In this document: positions 21,918-30,911 of the stretch, one piece after another
How positions within the stretch are numbered: position 1 is the first letter of the stretch
Layout of the letters: every line of letters starts with the position of its first letter
Source of the DNA: Pseudomonadales bacterium
Lineage (GTDB): Bacteria; Pseudomonadota; Gammaproteobacteria; Pseudomonadales; Azotimanducaceae
Reading direction: 5' to 3'
Assembly (NCBI GenBank): GCA_021295875.1
Contig: JAGWBN010000002.1
Span: 1 to 37,842, forward strand
DNA length: 37,842 nucleotides
The notes under the pieces: model-generated
Told to the model about the DNA's origin: nothing
Seen by the model: the letters and a program-made list of their open reading frames with translations, nothing else
The model's database searches: none
Program-made: the position numbers and the translations under genes

Positions 21918-24596
21918 ATGCGCAACGCGGGGTTGCTGGGCTCGATCCTACTCGCCGGTCTTGCGGGTTCCGGACCCGCTCATGCGCAAACCACCTACCT
22001 CGAGGAAGGATTCACCCTTGAAGTCGTGACCGACGACGTGCCCAAGGCGCGGCAGATCGCCGAAGCCGACGACGGCACGCTATTCGTCGGCTCGTCCACC
22101 GATTGCCGTCAGTTCACCGACATCCACGCCGTAGTGCCGAGCGACGACGGCAACCCGGAAGTGATTGTCGTGGACACGAACCTTCGCTGCCCGAGCGGAG
22201 TCGCGCTGCGACGGGGCGACCTCTACGTGGCCGCCTTGAACCGGATCCTCCGTTACCGCGACATCGCGGACACCTTCCGCAACGATCCCGATCCCGAGGT
22301 GATTACCGATGATCTGCCAGGCCACTTGCACCACGGGTGGAAATACTTGGTGTTCGGCCCTGACGGCTACCTCTATGTCCCGGTCGGGGCTCCATGCAAC
22401 GTCTGCGACCGACCCGATGACGAGCGTTTCTCCACCATCCTGCGCATGGATCCCGACACCGGCGACACCAACGTGTATGCGTACGGCGTCCGCAACTCGG
22501 TCGGCATGGCCTGGCACCCGGTGACCAGCGAACTATGGTTCTCCGACAACGGCCGCGATCAATCGGGGGACGATCTGCCTGCCGACGAGATCAACCGGGT
22601 CTCGGCGCCAGGGGGCCACTACGGATTCCCCTATTTCCACCAAGACCATCGGCCAAACCAGCCCGTGGACTACCGCGACCCGGTTTTCGGCGGCGGAAAG
22701 CGCGCTGACGACTACCTGCGTTCGGAACATCTGATCCAGGCGCATTCCGCCGCCTTGGGCATCGCTTTCTACAACGGCGACCAGTTCCCCTCGCACTACT
22801 GCGGCGCCATGTTCACTGCCGAGCACGGCTCGTGGAACCGGTATCAAGCCGGCAAGGCCGGTTACCGGATCAGCGTGCTGCGATTCGGCAACACCGAATC
22901 CCCAACCGGCGCCCAGGCCGTCTACGAACCCTTCGTTGCGTGGCAGGTGCAGCACACCCAGCGGCCGCACACGGGGCGGCCCGCCGACGTGGTGGTGTCC
23001 CGGGACGGCAGCCTGTTGGTCGCGGATGATTACGAAGGGCGCATCTACCGGGTGCGCTACTCACCGGCGGACGGCGACACGACGACCACGGGCTGCGCCG
23101 ACACCGCCCACATCTCGACCTTTGCGCCGAAGCGTCACGAGACGCGCCAAGGCTTCGCGCGGGTCGTCAATCACGGCGATGCCCCGGCCACGATCCAGAT
23201 GGAAGTCTTCGACGACGCCGGACAAGCCCACGGTCCGGTCACGCTGGCGGTCGGAGCGGGCGAAGCCGCGCACTTCAACTCCACCGACTTGGAGGACGGC
23301 AACGAAGACAAGGGCCTGTCGGGCCATGTCGGACCAGGTTCCGCCGACTGGCGAATCGAACTGCAGGGCGACGGCCTCGAGGTGCTCTCCTACATGCGCA
23401 CCGGCGACGGTTTCGTCACCAGCCTGCACGACGCGGCGCCGCTACTCGAACCCGTCGCCGTCATCGACAACGACGACGGCACGAGGACGCTCGAACATCG
23501 CTACGACGTGCCGATCTTCAATCCCGGCCGCAACACGAACCAGGTGAGTTGGCTGCGCCTCGTCAATCCCAACGAACATCCCGCCGAGGTGACCATCACG
23601 GGCATCGACGACCGGGGAACATCGGGGGAGAACGCGGTCCGCATCACGCTGGCGGCAGGCTCGTCGCGTTCCGTTTCCGCCCAGGACTTGGAGTCCGGCG
23701 CGGGTCTAACCGACGGGTGGGGACTCGGCACCGGCACCGGGAAGTGGCGCCTCGTGGTGGCTGCGAACCGACCGATCCTGGTCGCGAGCCTTCTCGCCAG
23801 CCCCACCGGGCACTTGACCAACCTGTCCACCGTCCCGGACAACAAGACCTCTGACGGTGCGTCGAGTTCGCACTACGTTCCGATGTTCCCTGCCCACGGC
23901 GACGCCAACGACCGCCAGGGATTCGTGCGCATCATCAATCGGGGCGACGAGGAAGCCGCCATTGAGATCAGCGCCCAGGACGACACGGATCGGAAGTTCG
24001 ACACGCTGACCCTCAATCTGGCGGCGAACCAGACCACCCATTTCAACTCCCGACATCTTGAGGAGGGCGATGACCGCAAGGGCTGGATCGAAGGCATCGG
24101 CGACGGCGACGGTAACTGGCGCTTGACCCTGACCAGCGACAACGACCTAGACGTTCTCGCCTTCATCCGCCGCACCAGCGACGGGTTCCTCACCAGCATG
24201 CACGACTTCGTCCGGCGAACCGGAACCGACACCTACGAGGTTGCGTTCTTCAATCCCGGCAGGAACCCCAACCAGGTGAGCAAACTGCGCCTCATGAACA
24301 CCGGCGAGGAGGATGCCTCGGTGAAGATCGCGGGCATCGACGACAAGGGCGTGTCGGCGGCGAAGAGCGTGGAACTGACCGTCCCCGCGGGCACGGCGCG
24401 CATGTTCTCGTCCCAGGAACTGGAGGCCGGCGGCGATGACTTCAGCGGCGAACTCGGTGCCGGAACCGGCAAGTGGCGACTGACCGTCACATCCGAGCAG
24501 CCCCTACGGGTGATGAGCCTGCTCGAAAGCCAGGGGACCGGGCATCTAACGAATCTGTCGACCGTTCCGGCGAGCCAGCCGTGGCAGTGGGACTGA
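21918..24596 (+). CDS. Secreted PQQ-dependent sugar/sorbosone dehydrogenase-like beta-propeller with four C-terminal repeat modules
   Basis: Signal peptide MRNAGLLGSILLAGLAGSGPAHAQ; propeller HGWKYLVFGPDGYLYVPVGAPCNVC...YGVRNSVGMAWHP...LWFSDNGRD...GHYGFPYF...; from about aa 398, modules with FNSxxLExG, WRLxxxS, GFxTSxHD and GHLTNLST motifs. Confidence 0.82.
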   Translation: MRNAGLLGSILLAGLAGSGPAHAQTTYLEEGFTLEVVTDDVPKARQIAEADDGTLFVGSSTDCRQFTDIHAVVPSDDGNPEVIVVDTNLRCPSGVALRRGDLYVAALNRILRYRDIADTFRNDPDPEVITDDLPGHLHHGWKYLVFGPDGYLYVPVGAPCNVCDRPDDERFSTILRMDPDTGDTNVYAYGVRNSVGMAWHPVTSELWFSDNGRDQSGDDLPADEINRVSAPGGHYGFPYFHQDHRPNQPVDYRDPVFGGGKRADDYLRSEHLIQAHSAALGIAFYNGDQFPSHYCGAMFTAEHGSWNRYQAGKAGYRISVLRFGNTESPTGAQAVYEPFVAWQVQHTQRPHTGRPADVVVSRDGSLLVADDYEGRIYRVRYSPADGDTTTTGCADTAHISTFAPKRHETRQGFARVVNHGDAPATIQMEVFDDAGQAHGPVTLAVGAGEAAHFNSTDLEDGNEDKGLSGHVGPGSADWRIELQGDGLEVLSYMRTGDGFVTSLHDAAPLLEPVAVIDNDDGTRTLEHRYDVPIFNPGRNTNQVSWLRLVNPNEHPAEVTITGIDDRGTSGENAVRITLAAGSSRSVSAQDLESGAGLTDGWGLGTGTGKWRLVVAANRPILVASLLASPTGHLTNLSTVPDNKTSDGASSSHYVPMFPAHGDANDRQGFVRIINRGDEEAAIEISAQDDTDRKFDTLTLNLAANQTTHFNSRHLEEGDDRKGWIEGIGDGDGNWRLTLTSDNDLDVLAFIRRTSDGFLTSMHDFVRRTGTDTYEVAFFNPGRNPNQVSKLRLMNTGEEDASVKIAGIDDKGVSAAKSVELTVPAGTARMFSSQELEAGGDDFSGELGAGTGKWRLTVTSEQPLRVMSLLESQGTGHLTNLSTVPASQPWQWD

Positions 24597-24657
24597 TTGA
24601 GCCCCATTCGGCCTCGGCCGCGTTGGCCGCCGCCCACGACCAGGTAGGGAAGCTCTG

Positions 24658-27120
24658 CTACAACGGCAAACCCGACACGGCGGAGCGCGACTTCGAGGTC
24701 AAGCCCCGGGCGTCGACATCGGTCACCGCCGCGCCGGCCTCCTGAGCGCCGTCGCCAACGGCGACGAGCAACGAAACCGTACCGCCGGCTTCGAGCAGGA
24801 GGGCGGCGGACATGCGCACCGTCGCCTCGCCGTGCGCTGCGAACGTCCCTTCGGCAAGTAGCGGTTCTCCGGGGTCGGCACGCCCGTTGCCATTCGCGTC
24901 CACATGGACTCGAACGGGTGCGACCGGCGCGGTTCCTCGCCGCGGCGTCCCGTCGAGGCGCATCGTGAAGCTCTCGATCCGAACACCGCCGCTCTCGGCA
25001 ACGCGGACTTCGTACCGCCGCACGCGTCCGGACGGTACCGCCGGCCTTTCATCAACAGGCGCGATGCTCACCGAAGTGTCCACGGCCGTGTCGTCAAGCT
25101 GTTGGAGATACGCCACGAGTTGCGCCTTCTCCGTCGAGCCGAGATGGGAAGTCCGGCCATGCCGGTCGTCGACGTTGCGTGCGGCGACGACGTCCATGAG
25201 CGTGGCGGCGGAGCCGTCGTGCAGGTACGGCGGCGTTTCCCAAACGCCCTTGACGGTGGGCGTGTCCAAGGCCCGCAGCGTGTTCGGGTTGAAGTCACCC
25301 GCGGCCTCCGACAGCGTGCCGACGTCGTGCATGGCAAAGGGCAGCGGGTGCAAAGACTCGTTGCTGCTTGGCCGTCGCAATGAACTATCCGTGAACTCCG
25401 GACCCGCATGGCAGGTTGCGCAGCCGGTCTCCGGCGAATGGAAGATCAACTCGCCGGCCAGTGCCTCGTCGGTCATTACCCCGCCCCGGGCGCGATACGG
25501 ACTCGGATTCACGTCGCCGAACGTCGCGACATAGGCCGCGAGCGCGTCCAACTCCCGGCTGAGACCGGCGTTCGATGGCCCGAACACCCAATCCGCCCGT
25601 CTGGCGTCGAACACGGCATCGCTGACGAATCCCCGTCCCCGCAAGGTCGTGCGCAGCAGGATCTCGAAGTCCTGGATCTCGTCCATGTCCGCACGCCAAT
25701 GTATCGGGCCGTGGCCGAGTCCGGCGCGACCGAACAGCGTCATGGTGTTGCGCAACCCGCCACCGTGGGCACCGCGACCGGTGAAGTCCCAGACGCGCCC
25801 GTCGCTGCCGCCTTCCACGTGGCAGCTCGCGCAACTGACGTAGCCGTCACGCGACATGCGCGGATCGGCGGCGTTGTAGAAGACCTGCTTGCCCAGCAGG
25901 ACGTTTGCCGGCAGCGGCTCGCTTTCGATGGTCGCGATCCGTGCCAGCAACGGGATCTCGGCACCTGGCACGATATTCGAAACGTCGTAGACGGCGACGT
26001 CCCTGGACAGGAAGTTCTGCACGAACAAACGACCGCGGCTATCCACCGCCACCCCTTGCGGCGCCAGCCCCGTGTGCGCGATGGACGTCGTCCTGTGCCC
26101 GGTTGCCGCATCGAGTACGTCGACGGCATTGCCGCCCTGCAGGGCGACGAAGGCGTGTTCACCTTGCGGACCGATGGCGAGGGCCACGGCCATGGCGCGA
26201 TCATCGAGGTCGCGGCGCGCCGAGAGGACCTCGCGGTTGGCGGTCAAGTCCAATTGCGACACGATGGTCCGGGTGGTCGTCTCGAACGTCAGCGCTTCGC
26301 CGCTGACGTGAAGGCCGCGACCCGTATTGTCCTTCTTCGACGCAATCCACGCGCGCCGCCCGTCTGAGGCGATGGCGATCGCCGCGAGATGGTTGGGCAC
26401 GCCCCGGCTTCCGGCCGGACCGTCCGGGCCCGGATCGACGGCAAGCTCGAAGCGCCGGACGACCTTCAGGGAGCGGGCATCCACCTCGGTCACGACACCG
26501 TGATCCGCCGGGGAGATGTAGCGGGTAACGAGGATTCGGCGCCCGTCGGCGGACACCGCGACGCCACGCGGCGTCGGCCCCACGTCCACGGCGCTTTCCA
26601 CCAAACCGTCCCGAGCGTCGATCTTCAGCAAGCGACCGGTGGCCTGCAGGGTCACGTAGGCCGCATCGCCTGCGGGATTGAAGGCAATCCCGTAGGGCCG
26701 GGACGCATACGGCAACTCGATACGTGCCCGCAGCCGCACCGTGTCGCGGTCGAGCACCGTGATGGACGCATCGTCCTGGTTAACGACCCAGACGGCTCCA
26801 TCCGGCGCCATCGCCAACGTGCGCGGGTTGTCGCCAACCGCCGGTTCGGCGAGTTTCGAGAAGCTCGCGGCATCGATCACCGCGACGCTGTCGCTGTCTG
26901 AATTCACGCTCCACACCCGCTGGCGGAGTTCGTCGACGATAATCGAGCTCGCGTGGGCGGGACCGGCCGTCGACGCGGTCTCGGGAGGCATGTCCTCGCC
27001 GGGGACGGCGGCCCCGGCCAGCCAAGCCGCCGACCCACCGAGCAGCACCCGGGCGATGTGCTTCACCCGGGCGGACGACTGGCCGGTGGTGCTGCTTATC
27101 GACGCCTCCGGGCGAGACAT
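24658..27120 (-). CDS. Secreted YVTN-like beta-propeller fused to di-heme cytochrome c peroxidase/MauG-type domain
   Basis: From ATG 27120: MSRPEASISSTTGQSS...; propeller region DNPRTLAMAPDGAVWVVNQDDASITVLDRDT; two haem motifs CASCH and CATCH; C-terminal DANGNGRADPGE loop. Confidence 0.82.
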   Translation of the reverse strand: MSRPEASISSTTGQSSARVKHIARVLLGGSAAWLAGAAVPGEDMPPETASTAGPAHASSIIVDELRQRVWSVNSDSDSVAVIDAASFSKLAEPAVGDNPRTLAMAPDGAVWVVNQDDASITVLDRDTVRLRARIELPYASRPYGIAFNPAGDAAYVTLQATGRLLKIDARDGLVESAVDVGPTPRGVAVSADGRRILVTRYISPADHGVVTEVDARSLKVVRRFELAVDPGPDGPAGSRGVPNHLAAIAIASDGRRAWIASKKDNTGRGLHVSGEALTFETTTRTIVSQLDLTANREVLSARRDLDDRAMAVALAIGPQGEHAFVALQGGNAVDVLDAATGHRTTSIAHTGLAPQGVAVDSRGRLFVQNFLSRDVAVYDVSNIVPGAEIPLLARIATIESEPLPANVLLGKQVFYNAADPRMSRDGYVSCASCHVEGGSDGRVWDFTGRGAHGGGLRNTMTLFGRAGLGHGPIHWRADMDEIQDFEILLRTTLRGRGFVSDAVFDARRADWVFGPSNAGLSRELDALAAYVATFGDVNPSPYRARGGVMTDEALAGELIFHSPETGCATCHAGPEFTDSSLRRPSSNESLHPLPFAMHDVGTLSEAAGDFNPNTLRALDTPTVKGVWETPPYLHDGSAATLMDVVAARNVDDRHGRTSHLGSTEKAQLVAYLQQLDDTAVDTSVSIAPVDERPAVPSGRVRRYEVRVAESGGVRIESFTMRLDGTPRRGTAPVAPVRVHVDANGNGRADPGEPLLAEGTFAAHGEATVRMSAALLLEAGGTVSLLVAVGDGAQEAGAAVTDVDARGLTSKSRSAVSGLPL

Positions 27121-27258
27121 GGGGCCAGAGCATACAGCAGGAATCTTCGCCTCGGCGGGGGTCCTGCCCGCAGGTCCCGACCTCTGGAAAACGGCGAGCT
27201 TGCCCCCCGAGTCACCGATTGCTACTTTGCCGCCCGACATTCCGCCCATCGTTCCTTT

Positions 27259-29019
27259 ATGGAATCCCAGTACACGATTGCGATCATCGGCGGCGGCGCC
27301 ACCGGGGTCTGCTTGGCAAACAAGATTGTCGAGGCGCTGCCCGTCGGGCTGAGCACCGCCAAAGTGTCCATCGTGCTGTTCGACGCCCGCGGCTGCGATG
27401 GCGGCGCCGGCTATGCCCCCGACCTTCCCAGCAACCTGATGAACACCACCTGCGGCTCGGTGGATCGGGCATTCGGCGGCGAGTTCGGCATCCTCGACTG
27501 GGCGCGAAGCAACCCCGGGAAGTGGCAACCGTACACCCAGGGCGCCGAACTCGACGCAAGCACCTACCTGCCACGACCGGTGGTCGGCCTATACCTGTCG
27601 GACCTCGCCGAATACGCCAGACGCAAGGCCGCCGAACGCGGAATGCGGTTCGAGACGATCACGGACGAGGTCGTCGGCGTCTCGCCGCCGAATCTCGCCA
27701 CCGAAGACTACGTGCTGCAGACGAAGTCCGGCGTGTCCTTGGGCGCGCGGTACGTGTATCTGGCGCTCGGCCACCTGAAACGGCTGAAGACCGGGGACTA
27801 TCAACACCATGAACGCTACTACCACAACCCCTACCCCGTAGCGCGCCTGACGCGGGAGATTCCCAAGGAGTCCACCGTGGGTGTGATCGGCACGCGTCTG
27901 AGTGCGATCGACGTCGTGCTGGGCCTCGTCGCCGAAGGCCATCGGGGGAAGATCCACTGTGTTTCGCGCGGCGGCCAGCTGCCCGCCGTGCGTGGGGAAC
28001 AGGCCCGGTACGACTTCATGCACCTCGAGCGCGACCAACTGGCGAAACAGCTTGTCCATACGAAGGCGAAGCTGCGATTGGCGGATGTCGCCGGGATGCT
28101 GGGCACCGAGATCGCGCACGCCGGGGGCCGCGAGGTCCACTTCGGCGACATCAAGGGCGAGGATCTCCCTGCGACGGAGTACTACGAACGCGAAATCGCC
28201 CTGGCCAAAGGCAAGGCGCGTCCGTGGCAGACGGTGCTGTACGCGACCAACCGCAACATCGACCTCCTCTGGCATCACCTCGAGGAGAGCGACAAACGGA
28301 TCCTGATGTCCGAATGGCTGAACGACTGGCTCACCTATCGCGCTTCGATACCGAGGGCGAACGCGGAACGAATACTGGCTCTGCTGAAATCCGGCCAGCT
28401 CACGGTCAACGGGGGTGTCACCGGTTTCGAGTTCGATCCGGAGAGCGGCAACTTCAAGGCGAGCTTCGGCAGCGAATGCGGCATCGACTTTCGCTACCTG
28501 GTGGCCGCCACGGGGTCGGCGAGTCGTATCGAGGAGGCGGACAGCCCGCTCATGCGCAACCTGCTGGCAAGCGGGCTGGTTGTACCGCACCGCTTCGGCG
28601 GCGTCGACTGCGTATTCGAGACCGGGCAGGTCGTATCCAAGCTCGAAGCGGCCAATCGCGAGTCCCGCCTGTTCGCGTTGGGTCCGCTCACGAGCGGCGT
28701 GTATTTCTTCACCACGGCGCTCGAGATCGTCGAGCGGCAGGCCGCCCAGCGAACCCGGGACCTGGCGTTCCTGCTGGGCGACGAGTGGCTGGAGCTACCG
28801 GAAACGGACGCATGGGTCGATGCGCGGCAGGGCGAGCAAACCCGCGCGCGCCCCGCCGAGACCGTGCACGGCGGCGCAGGCCCCGATCTCCTTGAACAGG
28901 CCGTCCTTGGCGACCAAGCGGCCCTGATCGACTTCGAACAACTGCACCTGCTGAACGACCAGATCGATCGCGACGCCTTCCAGGCACCGAACGCCGATCC
29001 CGCAGAGAAGTCGAAGTAG
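27259..29019 (+). CDS. FAD/NAD(P)-binding oxidoreductase (NAD_binding_9-like)
   Basis: MESQYTIAIIGGGATGVCLANKIVEALPVG...FDARGCDGGAGYAPDLPSNLMNTTCGSVDR...; second dinucleotide site VGVIGTRLSAIDVVLGL. Confidence 0.82.
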   Translation: MESQYTIAIIGGGATGVCLANKIVEALPVGLSTAKVSIVLFDARGCDGGAGYAPDLPSNLMNTTCGSVDRAFGGEFGILDWARSNPGKWQPYTQGAELDASTYLPRPVVGLYLSDLAEYARRKAAERGMRFETITDEVVGVSPPNLATEDYVLQTKSGVSLGARYVYLALGHLKRLKTGDYQHHERYYHNPYPVARLTREIPKESTVGVIGTRLSAIDVVLGLVAEGHRGKIHCVSRGGQLPAVRGEQARYDFMHLERDQLAKQLVHTKAKLRLADVAGMLGTEIAHAGGREVHFGDIKGEDLPATEYYEREIALAKGKARPWQTVLYATNRNIDLLWHHLEESDKRILMSEWLNDWLTYRASIPRANAERILALLKSGQLTVNGGVTGFEFDPESGNFKASFGSECGIDFRYLVAATGSASRIEEADSPLMRNLLASGLVVPHRFGGVDCVFETGQVVSKLEAANRESRLFALGPLTSGVYFFTTALEIVERQAAQRTRDLAFLLGDEWLELPETDAWVDARQGEQTRARPAETVHGGAGPDLLEQAVLGDQAALIDFEQLHLLNDQIDRDAFQAPNADPAEKSK

Positions 29020-29024
29020 GAATG

Positions 29025-29056
29025 TTCTGATCAAGCCATCCCTGGCTCGATCAGAA
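29025..29056. terminator. Long inverted repeat between convergent genes; likely terminator hairpin
   Basis: TTCTGATCAAGCCA-TCCC-TGGCTCGATCAGAA: 14-bp stem with one mismatch (G.U wobble in the minus-strand RNA). T-run TTTTTTT lies ~22 bp downstream on plus, so it is not a textbook intrinsic terminator. Confidence 0.55.
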
Positions 29057-29142
29057 GCGCAAAAACAAGAACGCGGTCCTTTTTTTGTATACAAATTCGA
29101 TTCCTTGCGTCATTGAATTTGGCGGCACATCCCTGTGCCGCG

Positions 29143-30798
29143 CTAGTGTGCCTGGCGAAGATCAGGCAGCTTGTAGCCCGCCGCAGCGAGTTCGGCGCGG
29201 ACGGCCTTCTTGTCCATCTTGCCCGTCGACGTCAGTGGGATCGTCTCGACGAACAGCACGTCGTCTGGAAATTGCCATTTGGCGAACCGCTCTGAACAGT
29301 GTTCGAGCACCTCCCTCCCACCGAGCGCGGCTCCTTGTTCGAGAACGACGAGGGCCACCGGGCGTTCGTCCCACTTGGGATGCGGTTGAGCCACGACGCA
29401 GGCCTGGGCAACCCCGGCGAGGGACAGGATGTGGTTTTCGAGGTCCACCGAGGAGATCCACTCGCCGCCGGATCTCACCAGGTCCTTCGACCGATCCGCG
29501 AGCACGAGGCACTGCCGGTCGTCGATCCTGCCGACATCGCCCGTGACGAGCCAATCGCCGTGGAACTTCGCCGGCTGCGGGTCCCGGTAGTACGCCGCGC
29601 ACACCCAGGGGCCCCGGACCAGGACTTCGCCCGTCTGTTGGCCGTCGTGGGGCAAAGGCCCGAAGTTCCCGTCGACGACTTCGAGTTCCAATCCGGGCAA
29701 CGCCTGGCCCGCCTTGGCGACCTCCGTCAGGTAGTCGTCCGGGGCGGTACCGGACGGCGATCCGGAGGGACTCCGCAGGCGGCGCGAGAACGTGGCCAAC
29801 GGGCTCGTCTCCGTCATGCCCCACTCCTGGATCATCTCCACGCCAAGCGCCTCCCAGTACCAGCGGGCAAGCGTCGGCGGCACGGCCGAACCGCCGCTGA
29901 CGATTCGGGAGAGTGTCGAGAGATCGTAGGCATCGGGTCGGGCCGCGCACACGGTTCGCACGCCTTGCCAGATGGTCGGGACGCCGGTCGCCAGGGTGAC
30001 TTCCTCGTCCTCCATCAGGCGGACAAGCCGTTCCGGATCGGTATGGCGGTGGGGCATGACCTGCTTGCAGCCAAGCATCAGCGCGGCCCAGGGCATACCC
30101 CACCCCATCACGTGGAACATCGGCACCACGCCGAACACCGCATCGGTCGCGGAGAGGCTCATGGCGTCCGTCATGCACATGGCCATGGTGTGCAGGTACT
30201 GGGACCGGTGCTCGTACTCCACGCCCTTCGGACGCCCGGTCGTGCCGCTCGTATAGCAGAGCGCGAGCGGCGCGTTCTCGTCCAGGGACGGCCAGGCGAA
30301 GCGATCGGGCCAGGGGGCGATGAAGTCCTCGTAGTCGACCGCACCGGGCAGCGAGGTGGACCAGTTCTCGAATCCCTCCTCCACCGCCACCACGACCTTT
30401 TCCACGGTAGGCAAACGCCCCGCCAACGGTTCGAGCCGCCCCAGCAGGTCCGCATCGGCGATGATCAGCCTGCTCTGCGCGTGATTGACGATGTAGTCGA
30501 GATCGCCACCGGGCAAACGCACGTTGAGGTTGTGGAGCACGGCGCCCATGCCCGCGATGGCGCAATACGCCTCGAGGTGGCGCGAGCCGTTCCACATGAA
30601 CACGGCGACCCGGTCGCCGATGCCCACCCCGGCATCGCGCAGCGCGTGGGCGAGGCGGTGCGCCCGCTCAAGCGTGTCCCGGTTGGTCTGCCGACGCGTT
30701 CCCGTCGCGGTCGCCGTCACCACCTCGGTATCCGGTGATACCGCCGCGCCACGCTCGATCAGGCGCGTCATCGACAACGGGGTGCGCTGCATTCCCAT
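29143..30798 (-). CDS. AMP-dependent acyl-CoA synthetase/ligase (medium/long-chain, DmdB-like)
   Basis: MGMQRTPLSMTRLIERGAAVSPDTEVVTATATGTRRQTN...; LCYTSGTTGRPKGVEYEHRS; EWGMTETSPLATF; VTGDVGRIDD. Confidence 0.9.
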   Translation of the reverse strand: MGMQRTPLSMTRLIERGAAVSPDTEVVTATATGTRRQTNRDTLERAHRLAHALRDAGVGIGDRVAVFMWNGSRHLEAYCAIAGMGAVLHNLNVRLPGGDLDYIVNHAQSRLIIADADLLGRLEPLAGRLPTVEKVVVAVEEGFENWSTSLPGAVDYEDFIAPWPDRFAWPSLDENAPLALCYTSGTTGRPKGVEYEHRSQYLHTMAMCMTDAMSLSATDAVFGVVPMFHVMGWGMPWAALMLGCKQVMPHRHTDPERLVRLMEDEEVTLATGVPTIWQGVRTVCAARPDAYDLSTLSRIVSGGSAVPPTLARWYWEALGVEMIQEWGMTETSPLATFSRRLRSPSGSPSGTAPDDYLTEVAKAGQALPGLELEVVDGNFGPLPHDGQQTGEVLVRGPWVCAAYYRDPQPAKFHGDWLVTGDVGRIDDRQCLVLADRSKDLVRSGGEWISSVDLENHILSLAGVAQACVVAQPHPKWDERPVALVVLEQGAALGGREVLEHCSERFAKWQFPDDVLFVETIPLTSTGKMDKKAVRAELAAAGYKLPDLRQAH

Positions 30799-30911
30799 GA
30801 CTACGGCGTTGAGCCCATCAGTCTGGGGTGTTCAACAACGTCAGCCGACGGTCCGGAGGACTCCAGGGCACCCGCCTCGCCGCGGGTCTCGTCGTGAGGG
30901 TGCAGCAGCAA

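Noticed and set aside
30870-30886. ACCCGC/GCGGGT hairpin downstream of the acyl-CoA ligase start
   Set aside because: Short GC stem without a T-run in a GC-rich background; not distinguishable from chance.
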